The notes beneath the pieces are model-generated. The model was not told where the DNA came from. It was given only the letters and a program-made list of their open reading frames with translations, and searched no databases. Both the position numbers and the translations under genes were made by a program. Positions 26,901 through 38,552 of a stretch of DNA of 64,000 bases are shown here, piece after piece; the stretch's first letter is position 1; each line of letters opens with the position of its first letter. This DNA is from Mytilus edulis (Eukaryota; Mollusca; Bivalvia; Mytilida; Mytilidae): the NCBI RefSeq assembly GCF_963676685.1, contig NC_092356.1:48323601-48387600 (forward strand), in the 5' to 3' direction.

Positions 26901-29900
26901 CTTATATTATAAGACTAATAAAAGACTTATACATTTATGAACCACAGATTAATAACAGGTTTAAGATTTATTATTACTTACCAAGGTCAAAAGAGTGGAT
27001 TACAACTTACATATATTTAAACTGTCAGAATAACATATCAAATCAAAAAGTATTAAATGATATATCAAGGCATTGACATGCATAAAAATCTGTTAAAAGA
27101 AAAACAGCCAAAGAGGTTAATTGTTGTTCAAGGTTAATGTAAAGAAAAGCAAATTGTTTGACTCTGGTAAATTCTTCTATAAAAGTTATCCTCTATCTGC
27201 TATAGTTTTCGTAAAAAAAAATACAAAAAAAGGAAAAGGTTTGAGGGCAATAACTTTTATAAGGAGTCATGACAGTTGACTTTGAGACATGAACAAGGTT
27301 AATGTTGATTTTCCCCTGACCATTTTTACTGTTTACAGTTTCTATGAATCTAATGTATTTTTTTTACAAAAAATTATAAAAAGCCTCTTTCAAGGGCAAT
27401 AACTCCTTTAAAAAAGTCTTCTGAAGATTTGAGGCTTTATAGCTGTGTTCATTTACAAAATTAATTTTTAGTTCTTGTTCTGCTGATCATATTTGCCATT
27501 TCAACTTTCCTAAAACTATTTGCAAAACATTTGTAACAAGAATGTGTCCATAGTACACAGATGCTCCACCCTAACTATTTTCTGTGTTCAGAGGACTGTG
27601 AAAATGGGTCAAAACTCTAATTTGGCATAAAAATTAGAAAGATGATATCATAGGGAACATGTGTACTCAGTTTCAAGTTTGTTGGACTTCAACTTCATCA
27701 AAAGCTACCTTGACCGAAAACTTTAACCAAAAACATCAACCTGAAGAGGGACAGACAGATCGATGGACGAACGAAAAAACAGACACACAGACTGAAAAAA
27801 CGTAAATGGTGCATAATAAATGGGGCATACAAATCCCTATTTTAAGGACAAAACTTCACTTATGGTGTTGTTGTCTAGTTTTGGTCACATAGAAGTTAGA
27901 CAGATCTTAATTGAGGAACAGTCTTTCTATGTCAGAATTTGTGAATTTTGTTTAGTTTTAAAGTCATAAGAAACCTCAAATTAAAAAAAAATATGCATTT
28001 GTTTTTTTATAACTGAATGGATAGTTTTTATTATACAACTTATGTACATATACTTTTTGCTGAGGAAAATTCTTTAACTTCCACATTTAGAAGAAGTTTA
28101 CTTATTTTTAATGGAAAGGAAGCAATTCCAGGAAGCAATTGACGACATATTTTCCGTATGCATAGTGACCTGAGCGTAACCCTCCTCGTAAAAATCTGTT
28201 GGTCGCAATACACATGGATCTGTCATCAAAATAAACAATTCTCTGATTGTACATGTTAAACACGTGCTCAATACCCATGCTTTTTGTTATTTGTTCACTA
28301 CAAGGTGATAATCGGTAAATTTGGCTTCAAAACACGGCATTTAATGAGCAGCCATATTTGTTAAATCATAACAGACAGAGAGAAAAAAATTGACGATTAT
28401 ACGTTATATTTGCATAAAAAAATGAGAAAATCGTGCACAGAGGACTGAGTTTATGATATATACATGCATTGGTAAAAGAATTGGATAAACATTTTTTTTC
28501 GCCACTCACTCATTTCAAATGACTTTAAAATCAGTGGCGGATCCAGGGGGGGGGGGTTCCGGGGGTGCGCACCCCCCCTTTATTTTGGCCGATCAATGCA
28601 TTTGAATCGGGACATATGTTTTGCAACTTTGCACCCCCCCTTTGCCCTGGGCTAGCACCCCCCCTTTCGAAAATTCCTGCATCCGCCACTGAAAATAAAT
28701 GCCCAAATTTCATGAAAATTTAAGTTGATCAGATTTTTTTTATCCTTTCATCTGCAGCTTTAGATCTGACTTTTGGTTGACTGACTTTTCATAATAAGGC
28801 TACAGATATCTTGTTTTCACAAAAGTTAGAGATTTTACCTACTTGTTAAGAGACATTTTTCAATGAACGATTTTGAATTTGAAAAATATTGTGAGGCTCC
28901 CAACAATATCTGGAGATATTGAATACAAGAACTATAAGGGGCATAATTTCCAAAGCTTCAAAAAAGAGGGCATAGGGACAACATTGACAAGGGATAATCA
29001 AAAATAATATGCAATATACTTTTTTTGGCATGTTCAAAGAAAGTTTTAGCCCTTATGGTATCATTCTAATATAGCTTTGAGTTCAATTTGTATTGCATTC
29101 TTATTTTCAGTAATAGATAATATTTTACCAGCACATATATAAGCAAAAAGCTAAAACAGGGGGAATAACTCCAAAATTAATTCCCTACAGTTTGAAAAAC
29201 ACAGATTTATTTATGACCTATATGGCTGAGATAATAGACGTTAATTAACGGGTTGTTTCACACCAAAGATGTCAATTGAACCCAGTGAGTTTTCCACTGA
29301 ATTTGCTTGTAATAATCACTTTGATTTGAATGACACAAAGGTCAATTAGGGAATGACATCAATTGTATAACATTGAAAAGTTCACTGAAAAGATTTTTGA
29401 ATCTAATTTTCGAAAAAAAAAGAAGATTTAAATTATTAACAGGAGGGACAAAATTGGGAGATTTTGACTCCCCCAAGAAGAATCACATGTGTGGGACTTG
29501 TCAACAGGTAAGGTTTATGCTTGACAAGCCACGATGGGTATATGCATTGTGATCAGGCTTTTCCATCAACAAATTAATCCCGACCCAAGTTGATCTGGCT
29601 CTAAGCTGATCCAGGTCAATATATACTGGATGCACTTTTAATAAAATACCATGTATAAAAGTGGAAAACAAACATTTCTCAATTTTTTATTTTTTTTTAA
29701 CCTAAAAATATGAATGTTTGAGTGAAACAGCTTGAGATCAGCTTGCATTTTTGTGTACTGGTATTATAATAATTGGACATAAAAATTGATGGACCCGAAA
29801 GGTTTGATTTATATTATTTCACAATTTGGGTTTACCAAATTTTAACGTGTTTGATAATTCATACTTTTGGAAGTGAAGTATCTTTGAAAATCAGGGAAGC

Positions 29901-31503
29901 AATTTTGAAATCAAAGTTCATCTTTGCACACCTCAAAGTGAATTGTATCTTACTTTATCTTACATCTTTCTTACATGTATATCATATACATGTAGTATAT
30001 ATGCAAAATAATTTTAACTTTTATTTAGTGGATGCCAGCATGCAGGCCTTAATAATTTCCAAACTGTTCATTGAGTCTGTACACAGATGCAGGATGTAGG
30101 GATTTATTTTTTTTAATGTTTGGGACCTCAGGATTTCAGGATCAGGACCCCTCCAACCCCCTTCTAAAGAGGAGCAGATTCTTGACTTGGGTCAACCAAG
30201 GATTTGTATCTATAGTAAAACTATGTAAAAGTTATTTAATATTTTGGAATAAACTGAAGTATCAAACAATTGACTCCGAAAAAGGGAAGCTTGGTACTTA
30301 TTTTTCTATAAAAAATTGTTTTAAAAAGGAAAAATATTTAGAATTACAGGACTTCAAAAAAAGACAGTCAATTTGTAAATTAAGAATAAGCGCTCACTCC
30401 ATAAAAATTGAGACAGACAGATATTAAAAAAAACATATAGAAAGATTTGAGCGTCTATGTTCTAATTGCTCCCTTGGTAAAGTTGAAGATGAGCTTAATT
30501 TTTTATTAGAAAGCCCTCTTTATGATATTCAAAGGGACAATTTTTTTCAAGACATTTCTAACAATTGTTATAACTTTATAAATTTAAATAAATCTTCTAA
30601 ATTTTTATGGCTCTTGACCCAAGAAAATGTTACTCTTGAAAAACTTGGCTGTTATATTTTTGACTGTTTTGAATTAAGGAGATCAGGAATGAACACTGAC
30701 ACTAAGTCAAGTAAATAATTTGAGAAAAAATACATATATATATACATGTATATAATGTAATTTTATCATTCTTTTATTCACAATATATATGTGGTTTTTA
30801 GCTTCATTCTGACCAATGCTTATATTCCAAATATATATGTATATGCAAACTATTATTGTTGTTGGTGTCAATTATATAAATTAATTGTATCTGATTTTAT
30901 GCCCTTTATGGGCCCTGTAATTAGGGAAATAAAAATATTCTATTCTATTCTATAATTCTATAGTATACTATACAAATCCTTGGGTCAACCAATGCAGGTT
31001 TCCAAATAGCAATAAGGTCTATTGTGTTGTTCAACTGTATGCATAATTAAAATAAATATGCTTATTGATTATAATATTACCTTGTATTGTTTATTGTATT
31101 TACTGACAGCTTGTTTTAAGATTGCATCTGCGATGACCTGACTAGCTTGGTCACCAATTATGTAAATGTTGACAGGCGTAGTTGTCCATTTAAACATTGA
31201 CAAAACAGTTGTTTGGAACTTTTGTTGTAGATTTGTGTTGTCTTTGGCATTTGTAAATGTAATTACAACGTTAATTTCATGTACTGGTTCATTTTTCTGG
31301 GCCTTAGCAGTGACCTGCGGTTCGTTTTCCAAAATAACTTTCACATTGCCCACTCCTTTCCCTAAAGGCACAGGGTCTGCTTGTGGTATTTTTGAGTCAA
31401 TGTGATTAAAAAAAGATGTTGTCAAAAGAATTTGGTAGCAAATAATAATTATAACACATGTAATAAGGAAAGCAAGTATCTTCAGAACACCAGATGATCT
31501 CAT
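20980..31503 (-). CDS. XXYLT1: xyloside alpha-1,3-xylosyltransferase-like protein, two coding exons
   Basis: XXYLT1 is an ER type II membrane enzyme (GT8) that adds the second xylose to O-glucosylated EGF repeats, as on Notch. Exon 1 is 31081-31503 (141 codons, ending AAG/GTAATA). Exon 2 is 20980-21669 (229 codons plus TAG, after TTTCAG). Both junctions are in phase 0, giving 370 residues, close to the vertebrate protein. A short cytoplasmic start is followed by one membrane anchor (about 6-28) and a stem. In the catalytic domain, DAD at 199-201 is the metal/UDP-binding DxD. NSGV is at 262-265, HLGDQDFF at 300-307, the CTWNRQLC block at 323-330, and the terminal YHGN at 355-358. The start at 31503 is chosen because the anchor follows at once. 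The 9.4-kb intron hosts several nested repeats and a LINE 3' end. An extra small exon within it cannot be excluded but is not required. Confidence 0.92.
21987..23805 (+). mobile_element. 1.8-kb noncoding repeat element (CCAGATGCTCCGC...GCGGTCGTATAAAA)
   Basis: It begins AACCAGATGCTCCGCAGGGC and GGTCGAACCCTGAACGGTTG and ends with CAATATACGACC then GCGGTCGTATAAAA. A second copy spans 24070-25998. The start phrase (TATAC..C..GCAGAGGTC) is partly complementary to the end, so imperfect terminal inverted repeats are likely. The interior holds several copies of a roughly 150-bp unit (CCCAAAATCAATCCCAA, TGTGTTTAAATTTCAT). An apparent 143-residue minus-strand ORF at 22902-23333 is just these repeats read through. 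Confidence 0.75.
24070..25998 (+). mobile_element. second copy of the CCAGATGCTCCGC element, interrupted by a TTAA MITE
   Basis: Same start (CCAGATGCTCCGCAGATTG, then TATACGACCGCAGAGGTC) and same end (CCAATATACGACCGC, then GCGGCTGTATAAAAA) as 21987-23805. It is interrupted by the TTAA-flanked element at 24340-25123. A fragment with AATGTGTCCAAAGGGACACA follows at 25150. Confidence 0.75.
24340..25123. mobile_element. 784-bp TTAA-flanked MITE
   Basis: Ends TTAAGGATGTA and TACATCCTTAA; noncoding; nested within the element at 24070-25998. It is the cleanest copy of the family whose expanded relative is 13832-16308. Its ends differ from the 281-bp TTAA family, so two TTAA-type families are present. 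Confidence 0.85.
26101..26438. mobile_element. 338-bp MITE inserted in a TA microsatellite
   Basis: The inverted repeats begin ACAGGCTATTATTTGAAC, are nearly perfect for about 50 bp and recognisable for about 95 bp. The element sits between (TA)n runs, as expected for TA-target (Tc1/mariner-type) insertion. The centre has two copies of CTGTGC(T/C)GCGCACAACAC. It lies in the XXYLT1 intron. Confidence 0.85.
27538..27832. repeat. AAGAATGTGTCC family copy
   Basis: Starts ACAAGAATGTGTCCATAGTA, contains AGGGAACATGTGTACTCAGT and ends with ACAGACACACAGACTG and ATAAATGGGGCATAC. It is a single unit inside the XXYLT1 intron. Confidence 0.75.
28532..28691. mobile_element. 160-bp MITE with CAGTGGCGGATCC ends and AAAAT target duplication
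   Basis: Inverted ends CAGTGGCGGATCC and ATCCGCCACTG, G/C-homopolymer-rich arms, and the direct repeat AAAAT at 28527-28531 and 28692-28696. Relatives are at 51005-51125 and 51707-51825. The shared centre is GATCAATGCATTT. Confidence 0.88.
30205..30962 (+). pseudogene. 5'-truncated LINE: C-terminal ORF end, zinc-finger and TATTC tail
   Basis: Translation gives SEKGKLGTYFSIKNCF, KRQSICKLRISAHSIKIET and, after one in-frame stop, RLCSNCSLGKVEDELNFLL. That is a C-x-x-C zinc-knuckle followed by VEDE, typical of the extreme C-terminus of LINE reverse-transcriptase proteins in molluscs. The coding part ends near 30716. The 3' end is GGGAAATAAAAATATTC with several TATTC repeats (to about 30962). It lies antisense in the XXYLT1 intron. 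No reverse-transcriptase domain remains. Confidence 0.75.
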
Positions 31504-31741
31504 ATTCGGTATTCAGATGCATCGTTTGCATAGTTATCGTCAAAAATATGTATACAATCCCGGGAAGGTCTTAAAAAAAGAAAATGTAAAATTGACATAT
31601 ATTTTAAGTAATTTCTAAGTAACGGTTGTTCAAAAAATAAAAAATTAAAACGAATTATGAAAGCTTGTGAATTGTATTGAACTATTTTGATTTTGAAATG
31701 TGCTTATATCAGAAAGTGGTCTGGAAGCCGGTCAAATTACC

Positions 31742-34524
31742 CAATCTCCCATACAGACAGAGTTATCGTCCTTTCCCTGCCAATCGCAGCTGACTAAAGT
31801 TCTCGTCAATTTATTTCCCTGAGAAACAATTTCCCCGGGAAACAAAGTAATTTTTAAAACACCGGTATCCAATGGAATCACAGCTGAAAATTTCATTCAT
31901 GCCAGCGAAACACTTTTAGAATATCTTCAACTTTTAATTAACACAAGTTTTGAACACTGTTACATACCAAATTTACTTAAAATTGGAACTCTTTTTCCTG
32001 TTTTCAAAAACAAAGGTGACATAAAGAATGCTAAAAATTACCGTGGGATCACTATAACACCAACCTACTCGAAGATCATAGAAATTATAATTAAAGGAAG
32101 GGAAAATAATAAGATTTTGAAACATCAAAACCCACTGCAAAAAGGTTTCACAGCAAAATCCACTCCATTGCTTTGTGAACTATTCATTGAGAAATTCGAA
32201 AGAGAAAATAAAGATCTCAAGTTACCAACCTATGTTGCATTACTGGATGGAAAATCTGCTTTTGATGTTGTAATTCATAAAAACCTGATACGACGTCTTT
32301 TTCAAATTGGATTCTCACAGCAATCTATTTTACTGATCAGCAATTTATATGAAAATGCAACTTCCTGTGTAAAATTGGGCAATACAATGTCAAATCGATT
32401 GTTTAATATTGAGCAAGGTGTAAGACAGGGTGTATCAACCCCCTACTGCATATTCTGAGCAATTCTGGATTGGGAGCTAAAATTGGGAATATGAACTGTT
32501 GTGCGCCAACTTGTGCTGACGATATTGCCTTGATATCCAGCAAATTAATCCCTTTGAACTCCAAAATATGATAAATTTAGCAGTTGATTTCAGCCAAAGA
32601 GAGGGATATCTACTACAGCCTCAAAAAAGTGTAGTCTAACCAATCAAAACATGTAATAAAATGCTAGATGTTGAACAAGGTTTTTGGAAACTTAAAAATA
32701 TAGATATGCCCATTGTTCAAGACTCCTCTCATATTGGTATAAAAAAATCTCAAAAAGACTCTACTAATACAACCATCACTGAAAATATAAAAAAGGCCAG
32801 AAGATCTATGTACAGTCTTATGGGTGCTGGATTACATGGGGAAAATTGATTAGACCCTGAAACAATAGTCTCCTTATTTAGAACTTACATCTTACCAGTT
32901 TTGACCTATGGTCTAGAAGTTTTAATACCAACAGGCAAAAATTTAGATCTTATACAACAGCAACATAAAAGGTGGATTAAACAGATTTTATCTCTCAAAC
33001 TAAATGTGGCTGACCCGACTGTCTATCTATATACTATCAGGCTTGCTCCCACTTGAAGCAGATCCATATTAAAATTGTCACACTATATGGGAATATAACC
33101 AGATCTCAAAGATCGTCCTTAGAATGGAGAATAGCTGAACGACAACTACAAATTAAAACCTACTCAAGCAATAGCTGGTTTATTGATCTGAAAAAGATAT
33201 GTGGCAAATATGACATCATAGAGATAGAACAGTATCTTGATAAGCCATTAACAAAAATGGAATGGAAGAGGTTTATAACCAAAAAGATTCACAAGTACTG
33301 GGAGGGTGCCATAAAGACCAGAATGAAGGGGTACTCAACTCTAAGATATCTTAAATGTGAATATGATATTGGCAGAATTCATCCTTTACTTAAAACAACA
33401 AGTGCAAATATAACGGAGATCAAGAAACTGTCCATCTGCACTAAATTAGTTACAGGAACCTACATACTACAATCTAATAAAGCGGAGTATTCAAATTATG
33501 CAACAAATCCGATGTGTAGACTCTGTAATAAAGCTGACGAAACCATTGAAAATTTTATCTTATTGTGTGAAACAACGTCACAAATAAGGTCATCCCTTAT
33601 CGTCAAAATTCTACACGAAGGTAGTCTGGCCATAGCAAGAGAGAGCCTGCAAACTCCTATTGACTTAATAACATTAATTATTAACCCTTATCATTACCTA
33701 CCGAAGAAGATGTGCAAGGATGTTGAAGATAGAGTCGCTAATCACTTGGTACCGCTATGTCGCCAACTGTTTACACTTCATTCCAAGCGCTATTATGTGT
33801 TGACAAAAACTGATACAAAAGCAAACAGAAAATGAAGAACTGTGAAATCATTTTAGTTGTAATATATACATGTCGGGGTACACATGGATCTCCCTCTTTT
33901 AGTAGCTTTAAAGTCTATTAAATTTTTTACGGATTGCATTTAAATAAACTTTCTTCTTTTTTTTAACAGACTGAGTGTTAAAAAAAAATATGTATATAAT
34001 TGTACTTATTGTCATTTTTTTGTGTTTCCAGTGGAAACATTTTTGTGTGGTTCCAGGGGCAACATTTTGTTATGTTTTCAGGGGCAACATTTTGTTATGT
34101 TTCCAGGTTTGTCTAAAAAAAATTTACTACTTGTTGTCAATTTCCCCCCCTCCTGGTATGGGCTTATATTAGAAATTGTTCATGTTTCTAAGGAACACAT
34201 TTCATTCTTTTTTCATGTGTTTGCAGGGAGAACACAATTTTTTTTAGTATTTCCAGAGTTGTCTAGTAATTATTTTATAACTACTTGTTAATTTATAATG
34301 TTAATTGTCGCCTAGTATTGGTTTCTCTTAATTAAGAAAGTTCTCAAGGGACACATTTAATTTTATTACTAATTATTTTTCCTCAATCTCCCATACAGAC
34401 AGAGTATACAGAGTTATCGTCCTTTCCTCCTCAATGAGGAGGAAAGGACGATAACTCTGTCTGTATGGGTCGTCCCTTCTCAATGGAGAGGAAAGGACGA
34501 TAACTCTGTCTGTATGGGAGATTG
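31742..34524. mobile_element. 2.78-kb terminal-inverted-repeat element with 9-bp target duplication (Mutator-like or foldback)
   Basis: The left end CAATCTCCCATACAGACAGA (35-bp arm, 31742-31776) is the inverse of the right end (34490-34524). CAAATTACC flanks both sides exactly (31733-31741 and 34525-34533), a 9-bp target-site duplication of the length made by Mutator-like transposases. The right end carries extra arm copies (34384-34427 in plus sense, 34441-34469 in minus sense), so the right terminus is a small foldback array. The interior is a dead LINE plus GGGGCAACATTTTGTTATG minisatellite units (34040-34105). No transposase is present, so it is non-autonomous. Confidence 0.85.
31850..33960 (+). 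pseudogene. decayed LINE (I/Jockey-type) reverse transcriptase and C-terminal zinc finger
   Basis: Reading through several stops and shifts, the plus strand encodes LFPVFKNKGDIKNAKNYRGI (RT entry block), LLDGKSAFDVV (motif A), EQGVRQG (motif B) and CADDIALIS (motif C, catalytic DD near 32518-32523). Thumb-like sequence LPVLTYGLEV follows, and last a 260-codon open stretch (33053-33835) with CRLCNKADETIENFILLCE, the LINE-type terminal zinc finger with the usual histidine replaced. Stops interrupt it near 32456, 32487, 32638 and 32848. There is no endonuclease domain. It lies wholly inside the TIR element 31742-34524, so either the LINE jumped in or its sequence was captured. Confidence 0.85.
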
Positions 34525-34534
34525 CAAATTACCG

Positions 34535-36430
34535 GTTACGTTTTTTTCCACTTTTAACCAAACATTTTCGAAAAAAACACAACTCTGTCAAAAATTTTGA
34601 TATTTTCCCAGAAAATTTACTTTAGATTATATGGTTTGAAATAAATGTGCTTTACATGATTGAACATAGAAATGGAAAAAACGTAGTCGGAATTAATCGG
34701 CTTTTAACAAAGATAGAGAAATTTAATATTCACAGCCTCTTGAATTTCTACCCATAAATAATTTTATAAAATTTTTTATAGGCCTGGTATAATATTTTTT
34801 TGTGTTTTTTTCTATTGCAGTTAAAATTATTTACTTATCAATGGATATGTCTTTTATATATGTTTTTTAGAATGGCACTAGCTGTCAAATTTATGTTCAC
34901 AGATTCGACTCCTTATATTTAATTAATAACAATGTAAAACATTTATCCAAATTATAAAAAAGTCTAAAATAAACAATTTACAGGGCTTTGGCTCCACATA
35001 TGTATCTTTGTTTCGTGTGCATTTTAGTTTAGACACCATCTAATTTAAGACTATCGAGTTGACATCCGAAGACCTCCGATGGTCATATAAGCTATGTACA
35101 CATACATATAGATATAAATAGATTAAGAACTCGTGTAACTTTGATTGATTTTTATAAGTCTGTGTAATTTGATATTATTGATTAAAATATATGCTACTCA
35201 TCGTTTTTACCTGTATAAGAATGATTTTTTTTGTGGATCGAATCAGTCAATCAATTGATTTATGGCTTTTTTTCACTTCAATGTTTACATTCTTTTCCCT
35301 TAAATAACTTAATTGAAGTTCACATGGAGACGGATTCAATGAGGTCGAATTATTCATTTGCAAGTAAATAACTCATTATCAATGTTTCGGAGCTTATTTT
35401 AACAAAGTTAGTGGTTACTGAAAGCGAACTATTATTTCACTTTTTCTCTTTCATTAATGAGTGAACCAAAAAAATCATATTTTAGATTTTTTTATATATC
35501 TCGTAGCTTGTGCCACTTTAAATGTTTGAACTTTTTAGATTAATTTGATAAATGTTTACCTCATAACCTATTATGCCCTCTGTTGTGTCTATTTTTTTCC
35601 AGTTTCAATGCAGATAACAATTAATTCGGATAATGTGAGTTTTTTGTGGGTTTTTTTTTAAAAGTTTTTTCCCCTGAAATTTAAAAAAAAAAAACTGTGA
35701 CAAATATCCGTTTTTAAGTCAAGGCATTTAACATGTTCTCTCGTACCTCCTTAAAACCCTGACAGGCAATTTTAATAAGCGTTTGCAACTGCAAAAGGCC
35801 ACAATCTATGCTATCCTATGTTATTTGACTGTTTCATGGACTTGGATGAATTTTCAGCATAAGGAAAAGGTTATCTATTATAATATTCAATTAAAAAATA
35901 TAAGTTAGATAATTTAGATGATATGAATTAAGGCTGGGTTGAATAAAATTTATACAGGGAATTATTTAAGTCCTTACTTTAGGTAAAACTTTATTTGTAA
36001 TTTATATTTTAAGTTGTCATTGTAATTGACTAGTAGGGGATGTTCAACCATTTTAACGACTTTTCCCAACTAAGAGGGTCATTGGAAGATTGGTTTCATT
36101 CCTTCCAACCACATTCTCTATATAAAAACAGTACACTTTGCACAAACAGATGTTTTCATCACCCTAAATCTAAGATTTACTAAAACCGTTGGCACTGTAA
36201 TAGTTTAAAGGGACATTAGCTCTCTGATTCATCTTCACCGATTGTAGGCTCACGTTTTCATATTTTAAATACAACATTCTAAAACATGTCTAAATTATGA
36301 AACTGTCTCGATAATAAAATCAAAAAACCTTTTTTTTGGGGGGGGGGGGGGGGGTGTCAAGACATCACCTAATTTTAAAACTAAAGAGTTTAACGTCCAC
36401 GTGCAATATGATTTTTCTAGGTTTAATAGT
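34535..36430. other. AT-rich intergenic, no gene seen
   Basis: No protein family resemblance on either strand. A run of 18 G preceded by 8 T sits at about 36331-36356. Confidence 0.5.
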
Positions 36431-36435
36431 GTAGA

Positions 36436-36866
36436 TTAAACACGGCTGGTAATCTGCAAACGCAGAACATTTGGTTCTGCAAAGATTGTGTCACCTTTGC
36501 GCCTCAGCTGACATTGGTGATGAATACCATTATATCATGTCATGTAATTATTTCAAAGATGAAAGATGCAAATACTTACCACAATATTGTAATAAAAATA
36601 TAAATGTTATCAAATTCAAACAAGTATGTTCAACCCAAAATATTGTTGAGCTTGAGAAACTTTGTAGATTTATTAAATCTATTTCGGTGAAAGTCTATCC
36701 TCCTGGTTAAAACAACTATGTTTATTTTTCATTTGTGTAAATATTTATCATATTTATTTGTATTTCACACATGCTATATCTTATATATGTAATATATATT
36801 ATTGTAATATCTTCTCTGTAACTATGTGTTTGGTTTATGAGAATAAAGATCATTCATTCATTCATG
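36436..36866 (+). pseudogene. 5'-truncated LINE 3' end with ATTC tail
   Basis: The coding remnant reads QRLCHLCASADIGDEYHYIM then SC, a CxxC...HxxxC zinc finger of the kind ending LINE proteins. It finishes VKVYPPG and a TAA near 36710. About 150 bp later come an AATAAA and ATTCATTCATTC (to about 36866). It is a different family from the TATTC-tailed one at 30205. Confidence 0.7.
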
Positions 36867-37130
36867 AAAACCGTGAGAGGATATTTCGGTTGTGCTTGAG
36901 TGGAGTAATTGTCACCGCTTCAAAAGGTATGTACATTTCTAAATCGCAATTTTCTTATTCAACTGATCAAAATATTGAAAATCGGAGGATGCTATGCTGT
37001 GGTGAATACGTTAACGAAGAGATAACTATCATTTACTGGTGTGCGTGGAGTTGAACTCCTACAAAATCAGTCACCCCACGAGAAATTGCCTAATAAAGTG
37101 ACATTTTAATTTTGAAATGGTTCTTTTAAC

Positions 37131-38371
37131 AGACCTACAAGTTCAAATTCACTTTTTTTTTTCGGTCAATGGGTATGAATTCCGTTTTGGGCGACGTGTA
37201 CGCTGTCCGCGGTGTTGATAGACGTCTTAATAAATCTTAAAACCCTATATTTTCATTATTTAATGCATGAAGGAATCGGTTCTGATTGAGGGCATCGTGA
37301 ATGCGTGAGGGAACGTGAAATCATATCTGTATATCCAAGCTATGAGTCGTTGAAAGTTGCCTAAATTTTGTTTAATTGTTCATGAAAAAACACATTTGTG
37401 TGCATAAAAAAAATTATGAAATAGAATTTTGAAATAAATTGAGGGAAGATAGGCTTTATAATATTTTTTACGTCGAATAAAAAGAAAAATAGTGTCAACG
37501 TTTTTGTTTCTCGCCACAAATAAATTTTTGAAGTTAAATTTTCCCCTATCATCTTAGTATGTATTGTTTACGAAAAGAGTTATCTCCCCCTTGAATTGCT
37601 TATTTGACAAAAAATTGATTGTTAAAACACTAGTTTTTCAAAAGTCAATTAAACCACGTATTTACCGAAACAAAAGACAGTTAATCTTTTTTCCGACAGA
37701 TATGTATGTAATGACAATTATTTACCAAAACAAATTGTACATCAAACATTTTTTTATCAGATTATGCACGTAAAAGCACGCAACATTTTGCGATGTGAAT
37801 TTATTTTTCTGCAAGTGAATATGCTTATTTATTCAAAATCCCATTCATATAGAAAAAAAAACTAAAATTTTCTTGATATGGAAAAATTTGAATTAAAAGA
37901 TTCACCAGGTTTTCTATATATGAATAAACAGCATAACCAATAAATTGCAAATAAGTCTCCAAACTTGACCGATTATTTGCCGAAATCTGCAAATTTGAAG
38001 ACATATTTGGAACTTATTGGTTAGGTTGCTTGTTCCTGTAACAAACACTTGGTGATTTATTGATATTTCAAAATTCTATCACACAATTTTATGCACACAA
38101 ATGTGTTTTTTCATGAACAATTTAACCAAATTTAGCCAACTTTGAACTTTCAACGACTCATAGCTTGGACATAAAGATATTATTTCACGTCTCCTCACGT
38201 ATTCACGATGTTCTCAATCAGAACCGATCCCCTCACGCATGAAATAATGAAAATATGAGGTTTTAGATTTATTAAGGCGTCTATCAACACCGAAAAATGT
38301 ACACGCCGCCCAAAACGACATTCATACCCATTGACCGAAAAAAAAAAAAGTAAATTTGAACTTGTAGGTCT
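37131..38371. mobile_element. large foldback element, arms about 310 bp
   Basis: The left arm starts AGACCTACAAGTTCAAATT and the right arm ends AACTTGTAGGTCT. The reverse complement of 38060-38371 follows 37131-37440 throughout with scattered differences (shared TCGGTCAATGGGTATGAAT, CAAGCTATGAGTCGTTGAAA). The spacer is about 620 bp with no recognised gene. No clear target duplication. Confidence 0.9.
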
Positions 38372-38552
38372 AGTACGGCGGCTTTGTGAAAAATTGTGCA
38401 CATCCTGCTACAAGCATGAGATTTGGCCTGGACCTTCCTCCACTATTACTCTTTGATTTCAGATAGGGAGGCATGTGAAAAAAAATGTCTCACTTCCGGT
38501 AAAATTCAAAATTGCGGACATCATAAAAAAATCAGCCAAATATCGAAGGCTA

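Noticed and set aside
29773-30099. 108-codon plus-strand open reading frame
   Set aside because: Low-complexity composition with no motif; likely chance in an AT-rich intron.
34022-34291. Two overlapping open frames with VETFLC/FQGQHF repeats
   Set aside because: They translate a GGGGCAACATTTTGTTATG minisatellite in two frames and lie in the noncoding part of the TIR element.
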